Of a stretch of 64,000 nucleotides of DNA, positions 17,037 to 25,705 are shown piece after piece. The translations under genes were made by a program, and so were the position numbers. The DNA is from Chloroflexota bacterium (GTDB lineage: Bacteria > Chloroflexota > Anaerolineae > Aggregatilineales > Phototrophicaceae): positions 62,001 through 126,000 of the forward strand of contig JAPPEU010000019.1 in the NCBI GenBank assembly GCA_028875245.1. Reading direction: 5' to 3'. Below the pieces are notes generated by a model. It searched no databases and was not told the DNA's origin. It worked only from the letters and a program-made list of their open reading frames with translations. The number at the start of each line of letters is the position of its first letter. Position 1 is the stretch's first letter.

Positions 17037-17971
17037 TGTTGTAACCTCTTGTTGCGAATAACGATACGAGAATACTTCTCTTTACCAGCAATCCAAAAAC
17101 AACTTACCTTGCCGGTTAATTTGGTCATTATAGGTCGGTCCAGCCCAATAATCTCAAATTGTTCTGGGCTATGTTTGTCTAAGAAACTAATCGGTACGCC
17201 CATTTCGCCAGTCCAATCCATCGGAATCTCAGCAATCTTCGACACCTCAATCGCGTCGTAGTTGTCGTAATGAGGATATTCACCAAAAGAATATCGCTTG
17301 TATAAAATCAAGTCTTCATGTCTTTGCCTATAGTCAAGATTCGTAAACCACCTAGCATTGCCCATCTTGCTAGGTACGCCCGCAGGTGTATCAAATTGCA
17401 TGACACCTCTATTAACACCAAGCCAAAGCATCGAGTTCTCTATCACTGGGAAAATATCCCGATACTTTACGGCGTTCAAAGGGGCAATAACCAAAAATTG
17501 TTTCTCGTACTCAACCAGTTGCGCGACATATTCGCGGAAGAGCGAAAAGGGCGGATTCGTCACAACTATGTCTGCTTGCTTCAATAACTCAACACATTCT
17601 GCACTTCTGAAATCTCCATCGCCTTCGAGATAGTGAATGCCGATGTCCTCGACTGAGGGTACGCCGGTCTCGTTCTCCGTCCCATCGTATTCCAGCCAGA
17701 TCGCTCGCTCACTATCATGCTGGCTAAACATATCTATTTGCTGATTCTTGTAGCAGGTGGTAATTAGCTTCTTCAATCCGAGGACGCGAAAGTTATAGGC
17801 GAAGTAATGAAAGAAGTTGCTCACTCGCGGGTCATCACAGTTGCAGTAGACGACCTTTCCGCGAAAGTGGGCGGTGTAATGGCGGAGTTCATTTTCAATA
17901 TCGACAAGCTGCGTATAGAACTCGTCTCGCTTGTTTGCTTTGGCTTTATGCAAGTTTTGATTCGCTGACAT
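17033..17971 (-). CDS. Adenine-specific DNA methyltransferase, EcoRI type (IS passenger)
   Basis: 312 residues of the EcoRI-methylase family (N6-adenine). Features: HKAKANKRDEFYTQL near the start, the cofactor-binding region VVYCNCDDPRVSNFF (about 40-54) and the catalytic motif IV NPPF (139-142) in VVTNPPFSLFREY, followed by APLNAVKYRDIFP. No EcoRI-like endonuclease is nearby, so it is an orphan carried by the IS. Its ATG at 17971 lies 3 bases after the transposase stop, and its own stop overlaps the next gene. It may protect the element or host from restriction, or mark DNA for transposition; both are guesses. Confidence 0.9.
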   Translation of the reverse strand: MSANQNLHKAKANKRDEFYTQLVDIENELRHYTAHFRGKVVYCNCDDPRVSNFFHYFAYNFRVLGLKKLITTCYKNQQIDMFSQHDSERAIWLEYDGTENETGVPSVEDIGIHYLEGDGDFRSAECVELLKQADIVVTNPPFSLFREYVAQLVEYEKQFLVIAPLNAVKYRDIFPVIENSMLWLGVNRGVMQFDTPAGVPSKMGNARWFTNLDYRQRHEDLILYKRYSFGEYPHYDNYDAIEVSKIAEIPMDWTGEMGVPISFLDKHSPEQFEIIGLDRPIMTKLTGKVSCFWIAGKEKYSRIVIRNKRLQQ

Positions 17972-17974
17972 AAC

Positions 17975-18910
17975 CTAGTCCGCAATCAAGTCCTCGTAAC
18001 GCAACCGCTTGCCTGCGCCATTCCGAGCAATGCTCGCCATCTGATGCCGCGTATCCAAGCTCCGCGCATTATGCCGCCCAGAAAACTCATTCACGTACCT
18101 TTGCAGGTGTTTATCGCTCATTTTGTGGTAAGTGCCATGATAGCCGCGCTTCATCAGGCTCCAAAATGATTCCAGCCCGTTTGTGTGCGCTTGCTGACGA
18201 ACATACTCGCCGACTGAATGGCTAACCGCCCTGTGCTTGCGAGCCATGCCCTTATATGCCCGCGCTTCGTCTGTGTAAACGATAGCGTTCTCGGTCGTGT
18301 TGTCTTCGATTATGCTGTGCAAGGTCGGGCGGTCTACCGCTTCTACCACCTGCGCTTGCACATTGCCACTGTCGCGGCCTAGGACACCGACTACAGCCGT
18401 CTTGCCGACAGTGCCACGTCCGGCGTGCAACTTCTTGTGCGCGTGCTTGTTACCCTCTTTGCCACCGATATAGGTTTCATCTACCTCGACTTCACCATAG
18501 AATGGCTCGCTGTCCAAGTTCCACGCTTCGCGTATCCGGTGCGCCATGTGCCAAGCCGTCTTCTGCGTTACGCCAATATCCCTGTGCAACTTCATGCTGG
18601 ATACGCCCTTGATGCCAGTTGTCATTAGGTAAATCGCTATCAGCCACTTTTGATAGCCGACTTTGGAACTGTGCATGAATGAGTTGGTCTTGACACTGAA
18701 ATGCTTGCGACAATCGCGGCAATGAAAGGGCATTTGCGGATGCGTGGATTCGCTGACATTATCGCCTTCGCAATGGGCGCAACGGATGTTGTCGCCCCAT
18801 CGGTTCTCGATAAACCATGCCTCGGCGGTCTTGTCGTCAGGGAATTGCTGAAACAATTGCATCAACGTAATGCCCTTGCGGAAGTGCTTGCCCGGTGCGT
18901 TCTGTGCCAT
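17975..18910 (-). CDS. IS1595-family transposase (ISXO2-like DDE)
   Basis: 311 residues. A zinc ribbon is formed by Cys44, Cys47, Cys64 and Cys67 (CAHC...CRDC). A helical segment follows (GIKGVSSMKLHRDIGVTQ). The DDE/N-type core shows Asp144 in VEVDETYIGG, Asp214 in VYTDEARAY and Glu247 in NGLESFWS, then KRGYHGTYH and the C-terminal RYVNEFSGRHN, all standard in the IS1595 family. It appears intact. It is the second gene of the element's minus-strand operon. Confidence 0.96.
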   Translation of the reverse strand: MAQNAPGKHFRKGITLMQLFQQFPDDKTAEAWFIENRWGDNIRCAHCEGDNVSESTHPQMPFHCRDCRKHFSVKTNSFMHSSKVGYQKWLIAIYLMTTGIKGVSSMKLHRDIGVTQKTAWHMAHRIREAWNLDSEPFYGEVEVDETYIGGKEGNKHAHKKLHAGRGTVGKTAVVGVLGRDSGNVQAQVVEAVDRPTLHSIIEDNTTENAIVYTDEARAYKGMARKHRAVSHSVGEYVRQQAHTNGLESFWSLMKRGYHGTYHKMSDKHLQRYVNEFSGRHNARSLDTRHQMASIARNGAGKRLRYEDLIAD

Positions 18911-18978
18911 TGCTAATCCCTATCGCTTAATATATGAACAATACTAAACGATTTCGCAGGGATTGTCAAGCGCGAGTT

Positions 18979-19194
18979 TTACTGATTTTCGAGGCGCTCT
19001 AAGCGTTTGATGATCTCTTTATGCGCTGTAGCTGACGCATTCAATACCTCATCAAAGCGCTCATTAAGTTGCGGCATGATTTCATCCTCGAATACTTCGC
19101 GCACAACTTGCTTGGTGTTATACCTTTGCCTTTCAAGGAACTCCTTAACTTCGACGTCAGACAGCTTCTTGCCGGGGCCGCCAATGTTTTGCAT
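18979..19194 (-). CDS. 71-residue predicted coiled-coil protein (IS passenger)
   Basis: Starts at ATG 19194, chosen because AAAGGAG lies about 7 bases upstream on the minus strand; a longer frame to 19224 lacks one. The N-terminal MQNIGGPGKKLSDVEVKEFL is followed by a charged amphipathic region (VREVFEDEIMPQLNERFDEV, then EIIKRLERLENQ) likely to form helices or a coiled coil. No family recognised. It is the first gene inside the right end of the element, upstream of the transposase. Confidence 0.65.
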   Translation of the reverse strand: MQNIGGPGKKLSDVEVKEFLERQRYNTKQVVREVFEDEIMPQLNERFDEVLNASATAHKEIIKRLERLENQ

Positions 19195-19354
19195 ATCTAG
19201 CTCCTTTCGGATTAGACTTGTCAAGATTGTAACCGTTTTGAGATCGGGCGGCTAATAAAATCGTCTATAGTGTTTCTCAAGTATGTCAATCCTTAGACGA
19301 GATTACCTGTCGCCAGTTTCATCCTCCCGCTGTTTAGTTTGCGATATAATCGCC

Positions 19355-19362
19355 TAACTTTT
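19355..19362 (+). repeat. 8-bp target-site duplication, right copy
   Basis: TAACTTTT directly after the right inverted repeat, matching 16810-16817. Confidence 0.95.
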
Positions 19363-20184
19363 TTATGGTGGCGCACCGGCGTCCATGATCCGGATCATCG
19401 GCCCTTGTCGCGCCCCTACGCGCTTGCCTTTCTCATCACCACGCTGTTATTTGTCGCCTCCGTCTTTATTGAGCCGCCCCACAGATTTTACATCTGGATT
19501 GCCGCTACCTTGATATCCGTTGTGCTGCCGCTATATCTCCTCCGTTTGGGGCGCAAAACTCCGGCCGTGCAAACGCAGATTGAATTGAGCATGACGGTGA
19601 CCGCGTCATTGGTGGAGCGTTTTGGGCTTTTTACGATCATTGTGCTTGGCGAGGTCATTGTTGGCGTTGTTCACGGGCTGGCGGGGCGCCACGACTTACA
19701 TTGGCGGGCAGGCGGCATTGGCGCCTTGGGCATGACGATCGCCTTCGGCACATGGTGGCTGTATTTTGACTTTGTATCTCATCGCATTCCGCGTCGAGGT
19801 ACGATGTGGGTTTATTTATGGTCTTACGCGCATTTACCGGTGACGGCCGGCATCGCTATGGTTGGGGCTGCTATCGTGAATGTCGTCGAACAGGCCACCG
19901 AGCCACTGCCGGTTGAGGTCCGCTGGCTGCTGGTCTGCGCGATTGGCATGGTGCTTGTCGGCATCACGCTGATGATCCGCTCGCTGCGACCGCCGCAAAC
20001 GGGTTTTGAGCAATTGCGCCGGCTGAGCCAAATGGTGATTTTCCTGGTCGCCATCGTCATTTTCGCTCTGGGTTTCTCGACGCTGGGGACGATTCCTCTG
20101 CTCGCTGCCATTGCCGTTTTGATGCTGGCGCCGGTCGCATTCGGTCTCATTCACTGGATAAAACGCATTGAGCCGTCTTCTTGA
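19363..20184 (+). pseudogene. ltrA-like gene, 3' part
   Basis: The remaining 273 codons of the LtrA-family protein, beginning LWWRTGVHDPDHRPLSRPY and including about seven hydrophobic helices and the conserved HDLHWRAGGIGALGM region. It continues exactly in frame from 16817 once the element and one copy of the duplication are removed. A TTG inside the IS right end (19339) could start a truncated product, but there is no reason to think one is made. Confidence 0.93.
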
Positions 20185-20244
20185 TCATCGGCCAGCTCGG
20201 CTTCGGCGGCGCAAACAGAGGGCTGCGGAAATAGCGCCCTGCCA

Positions 20245-20273
20245 TTGACAAGTCAGCGGCTTGCGCTTAGCAT
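20245..20273 (+). promoter_or_regulatory. Sigma70-like promoter for the VOC gene array
   Basis: TTGACA at 20245-20250 (perfect -35) and TAGCAT at 20268-20273 with a 17-base spacer, 37 bases before the first VOC gene's ATG. Confidence 0.55.
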
Positions 20274-20309
20274 ACGTGATTGAACAGATTTTCTATAGGA
20301 GCGAGCTAC

Positions 20310-21101
20310 ATGTACAAGGTGAGCAAGTACCCGGCGGGGACCTTCAGCTGGGCGGATAACACATCAACAAATGCCGACGCAGCAAAAGCCTTTTATATGG
20401 ATCTGTTCGGCTGGGGCGCGCTGGACATGCCGATCGGCGAAGACATGTTCTATACCATGTTTCAGAATCAAGGCGAGCATGCGGCCGGCTTCGCCGCGAT
20501 GATGCCTGATATGCAGGCGCAGGGCATGCCTTCGCATTGGACGAACTACGTGTCGGTCGACGATGTGGATGCGCTTGCTGAAGTCGTCACCGCGAATGGC
20601 GGGACGATCTTGTTTGGTCCCATGGACGTATTCGACAGCGGCCGCATGCTGCAATTTATGGACCCGACTGGCGCGGCGCTCGGCTTGTGGCAGGCGAAGA
20701 ATCATATCGGCGCGGGCATCGTCAATACGGTCGGCGCCATGTGTTGGAACGAGCTGCTCACGCGGGACGCGGAAGCCGCCAAAGCCTTTTACAGCGCGCT
20801 CTTCGGCTGGGAATACATCACTGACGAGAATGGCTACATCATGATTCAGAATCGGGGCCGCAACAATGGCGCCATGATGCAGATGGATGAGAGCTTCGGC
20901 GAGATGCCATCGATGTGGCAGCCCTATTTCACCGTTGGCGACATTGACGAATCGATCGGGCGCGCGGCAGAATTGGGCGCGCCTATCATCATTCCGAAGA
21001 CGGAAGCGCCCGGCGCCGGGCACTTCGCCTATATGGCTGACCCGGCCGGCGCTCACTTTTATATCATTCAGCTGATCCAGGCTGAGCCTTGGGGCGAGTA
21101 G
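20310..21101 (+). CDS. VOC-family protein, paralogue 1 of 4
   Basis: 263 residues from ATG 20310, supported by AGGAG at 20297-20301. Two vicinal-oxygen-chelate domains (about 1-125 and 135-262), each with the pattern AAKAFYMDLFGW / AAKAFYSALFGW, a xxHWTNYVSVDDVDAL strand and a closing xDPxGAxxxLxQ strand (MDPTGAALGLWQ, ADPAGAHFYIIQ). The family includes glyoxalase-like enzymes, extradiol dioxygenases and drug-binding proteins. Bacterial double-VOC proteins of this size are usually annotated only as VOC family. First of four tandem paralogues on the same strand. Confidence 0.9.
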   Translation: MYKVSKYPAGTFSWADNTSTNADAAKAFYMDLFGWGALDMPIGEDMFYTMFQNQGEHAAGFAAMMPDMQAQGMPSHWTNYVSVDDVDALAEVVTANGGTILFGPMDVFDSGRMLQFMDPTGAALGLWQAKNHIGAGIVNTVGAMCWNELLTRDAEAAKAFYSALFGWEYITDENGYIMIQNRGRNNGAMMQMDESFGEMPSMWQPYFTVGDIDESIGRAAELGAPIIIPKTEAPGAGHFAYMADPAGAHFYIIQLIQAEPWGE

Positions 21102-21135
21102 GGGGCGGTTTGTCGGCGTGACCAAGTTGGCGCCA

Positions 21136-21162
21136 AAGGGCGAGTCACCGCCTCGCCCCTAC
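21136..21162. repeat. GGGGCGA...CGCCCCT palindrome
   Basis: AAGGGCGAG and CTCGCCCCT form a short hairpin between VOC genes 1 and 2. It belongs to the dispersed GTAGGGGCG-type palindromes found about ten times in the window. Confidence 0.7.
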
Positions 21163-21203
21163 GAAAGCTAGCAATTGCGACGCCCGCGTGGCAGGAGAGC
21201 GAC

Positions 21204-21992
21204 TTGTACACAGTAAGCAAATATCCTCACGGTACATTTAGCTGGGCGGATAACTCTTCAACCGACTCGGCGGCCGCCGGGCAGTTTTATATGGATCTCT
21301 TCGGTTGGGGAAAGATCGATATCCCCATCGGCGAAGGCATGACCTACACCATGTTCCAGCACCAGGGCCAGCATGTGGCCGCGCTGAGCCATGCGACGCC
21401 GGCGGCGCTCGCGCAGAACATCCCCTCGCACTGGTCATGCTATGTGGCTGTCGATGACGTCGATGCGCTGCTGCCGCAGGTCACGGCGAATGGCGGCCAG
21501 ATCGTGTACGGGCCGATGGATGTCTTCGACAGCGGACGCATGGCTTTCTTGCTGGATCCCGAAGGAGCGGCGCTGGGCTTGTGGCAGGCGCGCAATCACA
21601 TCGGCGCGGGCATTGTCAACACGGTCGGCGCCATGTGCTGGAACGAGCTGCTCACGCGCGACGCCGAGGCCGCCAAAGCCTTCTACGCCGCCGTCTTCGG
21701 CTGGGAGTTCCATGACCATGAGCATTACATCGACATCCGCAACCAGGGCCGCGGCAACGGTGGCATCATGCAAATGGATGACAGCTTTGGCGATACGCCG
21801 GTCTGCTGGATGCCCTATTTCAACATCGGCGACATCAAGGCGGGCATCGCGCGGGTCAATGAGTTGGGCGGGGCTGTGCATACAGGACCGCATGAAGTGC
21901 CGGGCACGGGTTATTGGGCGCTGGCGACAGACCCGGCCTGCGCGCACTTTTATATTTTGCAGCCCTTCAAAATCGACCCTTGGGAAGAATAG
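21204..21992 (+). CDS. VOC-family protein, paralogue 2 of 4
   Basis: 262 residues beginning at TTG 21204, with GCAGGAGAG just upstream; the encoded start (YTVSKYPHGTFSWADNSS) aligns with its neighbours, so the TTG is credible. Two VOC domains as in paralogue 1. Its central DNA (about 21290-21690) is nearly identical to that of paralogue 3, which implies recent duplication or gene conversion, while the 3' end differs (HEHYIDIRNQGRGNGGIMQ). Confidence 0.9.
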   Translation: MYTVSKYPHGTFSWADNSSTDSAAAGQFYMDLFGWGKIDIPIGEGMTYTMFQHQGQHVAALSHATPAALAQNIPSHWSCYVAVDDVDALLPQVTANGGQIVYGPMDVFDSGRMAFLLDPEGAALGLWQARNHIGAGIVNTVGAMCWNELLTRDAEAAKAFYAAVFGWEFHDHEHYIDIRNQGRGNGGIMQMDDSFGDTPVCWMPYFNIGDIKAGIARVNELGGAVHTGPHEVPGTGYWALATDPACAHFYILQPFKIDPWEE

Positions 21993-22020
21993 CTGGCGCC
22001 ACCGCAAAACTTAATCTTTG

Positions 22021-22045
22021 CAGGGGCGAGCCGGTGTCTCGCCCG
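22021..22045. repeat. GGGGCGAG...CTCGCCC palindrome
   Basis: CAGGGGCGAGCC and GTCTCGCCCGC pair across a short loop between VOC genes 2 and 3. Confidence 0.6.
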
Positions 22046-22112
22046 CAGCCGGGACAGAGAATTCGCAATTGTGAGTCTAGCATCGCGCCGTCAGATTATC
22101 AGGAGACAAAAT

Positions 22113-22901
22113 ATGTACACGGTAACGAAGTATCCTCATGGCACATTTAATTGGGCCGATTCCAGCTCGACAAATTCGGAGGCAGCCAGGCAGTTTTACA
22201 TGGATCTCTTCGGCTGGGGCAAGATCGATATCCCCATCGGCGAAGGCATGACCTACACGATGTTCCAGCACCAGGGCCAGCACGTCGCCGCGCTGAGCGA
22301 CGCGACGCCGGAGGCGCTCGAGCAGAACATCCCTTCGCACTGGTCATGCTATGTGGCTGTCGATGACGTCGATGCGCTGCTGCCGCAGGTCACGGCGAAT
22401 GGCGGCCAGATCATCTATGGACCCACGGATGTCTTCGACAGCGGACGCATGGCTTTCTTGATGGATCCGGAGGGCGCGGCGCTGGGCTTGTGGCAGGCGC
22501 GCGACCACATCGGCGCGGGCATTGTCAACACGGTCGGCGCCATGTGCTGGAATGAGCTGCTCACGCGTGACGCCGAGGCCGCCAAAGCCTTCTACAGCAA
22601 ACTACTGGGCTGGGAATATTACGGCGATGAGCATTACATCCACATCAGCAATCGCGGCCGCAACAATGGCGGCATGATCGAGATGGACGAGAACTTCGGC
22701 GAGATGCCGCCCATGTGGATGCCCTATTTCCATGTCGCGGATATCGACGCGGCGATGAAACGGGTCGAGGAGTTGGGCGGGCGCGTCGTCACACAGAAGA
22801 TGGAAGCGCCCGATACCGGCTGGTTCACCGTCGTCGAAGATCCGGCCGGCGCCGTCTTCTATATCATGCAGCTCGTCAAGGCGGATCCCTGGGAAGAATA
22901 G
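22113..22901 (+). CDS. VOC-family protein, paralogue 3 of 4
   Basis: 262 residues from ATG 22113 with AGGAGA about 8 bases before it. Two VOC domains; the sequence FNWADSSSTNSEAARQFYMDLFGW differs from paralogue 2 mainly at the ends, seen in ADSSSTNSEAARQ. Second domain retains EAAKAFYSKLLGWEYY and EDPAGAVFYIMQ. Same strand and regular spacing (about 120 bases) as the other copies. Confidence 0.9.
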   Translation: MYTVTKYPHGTFNWADSSSTNSEAARQFYMDLFGWGKIDIPIGEGMTYTMFQHQGQHVAALSDATPEALEQNIPSHWSCYVAVDDVDALLPQVTANGGQIIYGPTDVFDSGRMAFLMDPEGAALGLWQARDHIGAGIVNTVGAMCWNELLTRDAEAAKAFYSKLLGWEYYGDEHYIHISNRGRNNGGMIEMDENFGEMPPMWMPYFHVADIDAAMKRVEELGGRVVTQKMEAPDTGWFTVVEDPAGAVFYIMQLVKADPWEE

Positions 22902-22962
22902 GCCGAGACCGATCAGTATAACGTAATTTGACGGAAAACGCCCCGTTAACTTTGCGTTTGCT

Positions 22963-23003
22963 CCCCTCCCTGACTTGTCGGCTGAGGGGCCGGGGCTGGG
23001 GTT
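22963..23003. repeat. C-rich/G-rich palindromic intergenic repeat
   Basis: CTCCCCTCCC ... GAGGGGCCGGGGCTGGGG between VOC genes 3 and 4; same class as the repeat at 3497. Confidence 0.6.
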
Positions 23004-23029
23004 TGGCGCGCTTTCAGGAAGCGTCTCGA

Positions 23030-23806
23030 ATGTACACAGTGACAAAGTATCCGCACGGGACCTTCAGCTGGGCCGATAACAGCTCGAGCGAGCCGGACGC
23101 GGCCAAAGCCTTTTATATGGCGCTTTTCGGCTGGGGGGTGACGGAGTTCCCCCTCGGCGGCGGCATGACCTACACCATTTTTAATCTGGCGGGTCATGAC
23201 TGCGCGGCTTTGAGCGGCATGGCGCCGGATCAGTTGGGGGCGGGCGTCCCCTCTCAATGGAACAACTTTGTCACTGTGGATGATGTGGATGCCCTGGTTG
23301 ATGTGCTGCGTGCCAATGGCGGCGAGGTCATCTATGGTCCGGAGGATGTCTTCGATAGCGGGCGCATGCTGCATATTCAGGATCCAACCGGGGCCCGGCT
23401 CAATTTGTGGCAGCCCTATGACACGATCGGCGCCGAGATAGTCAACACGGTCGGCGCGATGAGCTTGAATGAGCTTTGGACGCCCGATGTCGCCCGGGCG
23501 AAAGTTTTCTACCATGCCCTCTTCGGCTGGGAATACGAGTTGGATGGCGTCTTCACACGTATCTTCAATCGCGGGCGCTTCAACGGCGGCATGCTTGAAC
23601 TGACGGACGTCGAGCCGATCTGGCTGCCGCATTTCCACGTCGCCGATGCCGGCGCCGCCATGAATCGCGTCAAAGCCCTCGGCGGCGCGATCGAAATCCC
23701 GCTGCAAGTCGACCCCGACGGGGCGCGCTGGTCTGTTGTGGCGGACCCGGCCGGCGCTCTCTTCTACGTCATGCAGCTCGTAAAGGCCGATCCCTGGCTG
23801 GAGTAA
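23030..23806 (+). CDS. VOC-family protein, paralogue 4 of 4
   Basis: 258 residues from ATG 23030, with CAGGAAG at about 23014-23020 as ribosome site; the frame is open upstream through a palindromic repeat that is not expected to be coding. Two VOC domains (DAAKAFYMALFGW; RAKVFYHALFGWEYEL; ADPAGALFYVMQ). It is the most diverged of the four, with shortened loops, so it is likely an older duplicate. Confidence 0.9.
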   Translation: MYTVTKYPHGTFSWADNSSSEPDAAKAFYMALFGWGVTEFPLGGGMTYTIFNLAGHDCAALSGMAPDQLGAGVPSQWNNFVTVDDVDALVDVLRANGGEVIYGPEDVFDSGRMLHIQDPTGARLNLWQPYDTIGAEIVNTVGAMSLNELWTPDVARAKVFYHALFGWEYELDGVFTRIFNRGRFNGGMLELTDVEPIWLPHFHVADAGAAMNRVKALGGAIEIPLQVDPDGARWSVVADPAGALFYVMQLVKADPWLE

Positions 23807-23949
23807 TGTTAGCGTCAGCTAACCTTGGCGATCGACCGGAAGCTGTTGAAGAACCGCCCAATGTCGAGAATCGCGCAAATTGCGCAACCACCCCTCGCCG
23901 GTCACGACTTGGCTCACGCAAAATAACGAGCGCGCTACAACAGAGGTTT

Positions 23950-23997
23950 GTAGGGGCGTTTGACCCGCAGTGTCTACGCGCGGCGCTGAGACGCCCT
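23950..23997. repeat. 47-bp GTAGGGGCGTTTGA repeat (copy 1)
   Basis: GTAGGGGCGTTTGACCCGCA then GTGTCTACGCGCGGCGCTGA and GACGCCC. The outer arms can pair. Near-copies occur at 49844-49890 and 55632-55678 and a related one at 55768-55812. It lies in the 300-base gap between the convergent VOC and zwf genes, which holds no gene. Confidence 0.75.
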
Positions 23998-24113
23998 TTC
24001 TTGCGATAGCGCGCTTTAGGATGATTCGCCGAGTCGCCCCTGTTTACGTTGCGGGCAGTCAACCAGCACAGACTACCAAGCCACCCTTACATGTCGACAG
24101 TTGGAGAGTTGTT

Positions 24114-25559
24114 CTAATGCAAACAGCTGAGCCGCCAGATATGCTCCTCGCGCTCGAGCAATTCGTCAGCGGCCGCGGGGCCCCATGAGCCTTGGCGGTA
24201 GCTGTGCATGGGCGGCGCGGCTGGATCGCAAGCCCAGCCGTCGATGACGGGGTCGACGATTTTCCAGGCGCTCTCGATCTCATCGCCGCGGATGAAGAGG
24301 GCGGCGTCGCCATTGATCGCATCCAGCAAGAGACGCTCGTAGGCATCGGGCAGGTCTTCCGCCACGAAGGCGTTTTCGTAGTGCAATTCCATATCGACGG
24401 ACTTGGCGATCTGCTGGTCAGGGATTTTCGCTTCAATGGTGAGGTGAATGCCCTCGTCGGGCTGAATGCAGATCGAGAGCATATTGCGCGAATAATCGCC
24501 GCTTTCGGTGAGCTCGAAGATGCTGTTCGGCGGCCGTTTGAACTGGATATTGACCTGGGTGGTTTTCTGGCGCATCGCCTTGCCCGAGCGCAGATAAAAG
24601 GGGATGTCCTTCCAGCGCCAATTGTCAATGAAGAGCTTGAGCGCGGCGAAGGTCGGCGTTGCGGAATCGGGCGCGACGCCCTCGGCCCGGCGGTAGCCAT
24701 CGTACTGACCGCGCACCGTATCTTCGAGCTTGACGGCGCGCGCGGCTTGCAAGACCTTGACCTTTTCGTTGCGCAGGGCATCGGCGTCGAATGCCGACGG
24801 CGGCTCCATGGCAATCAGCGAGAGCAGCTGCAGCAGGTGATTCTGCACCATATCGCGCATCACGCCGGAACTGTCATAGTAGCCGGCGCGCGTTCCCACA
24901 TCGACCGTCTCGGCGACAGTGACCTGGACATTGCTGATATGGCTGCGGTTCCAGATCGGCTCAAATATCGTGTTGGCGAAGCGCATGAAAAGGATGTTCT
25001 GGGCTGTTTCCTTGCCCAGGTAGTGATCGATCCGATAGACTTGCGATTCGTTGAAGACTGAGTGCACAGTCCGATTCAGCGATTGCGCGGTCTCCAGGTT
25101 GTAGCCGAAGGGTTTCTCGATGACGGCGCGGCGCCAGCCCCCGTTTTCGCGCGCCATCCCCAGCGCGCCCAGGTTGCAGATGACATCCTGGTAAAACTCT
25201 GGCGCGATCGACAGATAATAGAGACGGTTGCTGTTTCCCTTGTCCAGCGCATCCAGGTCGTCTTTGAGGTTGGGGTAGGTTTCCGGCTGCGGCAGGTTCA
25301 CTTTGCTGTAGGACAGCGCTTGACGGAAGCAGTCCCAGGACCGCTCGTCATATATCGGCGCGGCGTAATTCTTCAGTGACTGATGCGCGTGGTCGATGAG
25401 GGTGGCGTCGGTCCAATCGCGCCGGCCGACGCCGACGATCCGCAGCGGCTCGGGCGTACGGCCCTTGATGAAGTTGCTGTAAAGCGCGGGGATGAGCTTG
25501 CGGCGCGCCAAGTCGCCGGTTACGCCGAAAATGGCAATTACAGTGGGTCGATCGCTCAT
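24114..25559 (-). CDS. zwf: Glucose-6-phosphate 1-dehydrogenase
   Basis: 481 residues, normal length for the family. The Rossmann motif is IFGVTGDLARRKLIPALY (10-27) and the substrate-binding/catalytic segment is RIDHYLGKE (about 173-181). Other conserved parts are EKPFGYNLETAQSLN and the C-terminal DAINGDAALFIRGDEIESAW. It oxidises glucose-6-phosphate to 6-phosphogluconolactone, producing NADPH at the entry of the oxidative pentose phosphate pathway. ATG 25559 follows GGAGGG. It stands alone on the minus strand, divergent from a toxin-antitoxin pair. Confidence 0.97.
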   Translation of the reverse strand: MSDRPTVIAIFGVTGDLARRKLIPALYSNFIKGRTPEPLRIVGVGRRDWTDATLIDHAHQSLKNYAAPIYDERSWDCFRQALSYSKVNLPQPETYPNLKDDLDALDKGNSNRLYYLSIAPEFYQDVICNLGALGMARENGGWRRAVIEKPFGYNLETAQSLNRTVHSVFNESQVYRIDHYLGKETAQNILFMRFANTIFEPIWNRSHISNVQVTVAETVDVGTRAGYYDSSGVMRDMVQNHLLQLLSLIAMEPPSAFDADALRNEKVKVLQAARAVKLEDTVRGQYDGYRRAEGVAPDSATPTFAALKLFIDNWRWKDIPFYLRSGKAMRQKTTQVNIQFKRPPNSIFELTESGDYSRNMLSICIQPDEGIHLTIEAKIPDQQIAKSVDMELHYENAFVAEDLPDAYERLLLDAINGDAALFIRGDEIESAWKIVDPVIDGWACDPAAPPMHSYRQGSWGPAAADELLEREEHIWRLSCLH

Positions 25560-25705
25560 CGTCCCTCCTGCTGCATTAGGAATTGGCGGGTATTGTAGCG
25601 TATATTCGCCGCTGCAACGAATTTGGAGAGGCTGGCGCAGGCGATGTGGAATTGACGGCGTTGCAGATGGTAGAATAGTGGCAGCGAGGGACGGAGAATG
25701 GGATC

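Larger units (their letters stand above)
16818..19354 (-). mobile_element. Complete IS1595-family insertion element with passenger genes
   Basis: A 2537-bp element bounded by perfect 25-bp terminal inverted repeats at 16818-16842 (starting GGCGATTATATCGC) and 19330-19354 (ending GCGATATAATCGCC), flanked by the 8-bp duplication TAACTTTT. It carries four genes on the minus strand: a 71-residue coiled-coil protein, an ISXO2/IS1595 DDE transposase, an EcoRI-type methyltransferase and a 60-residue AT-hook-like protein. The 8-bp duplication and ends beginning GG fit the IS1595 family, some members of which are known to carry passenger genes. Perfect termini and a split but otherwise intact host gene indicate a recent insertion. 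Confidence 0.95.

Noticed and set aside
16425-20184. Treating the two ltrA parts as two separate short membrane-protein genes
   Set aside because: The exact frame restoration after removing the IS and one duplication shows they are halves of one interrupted gene.
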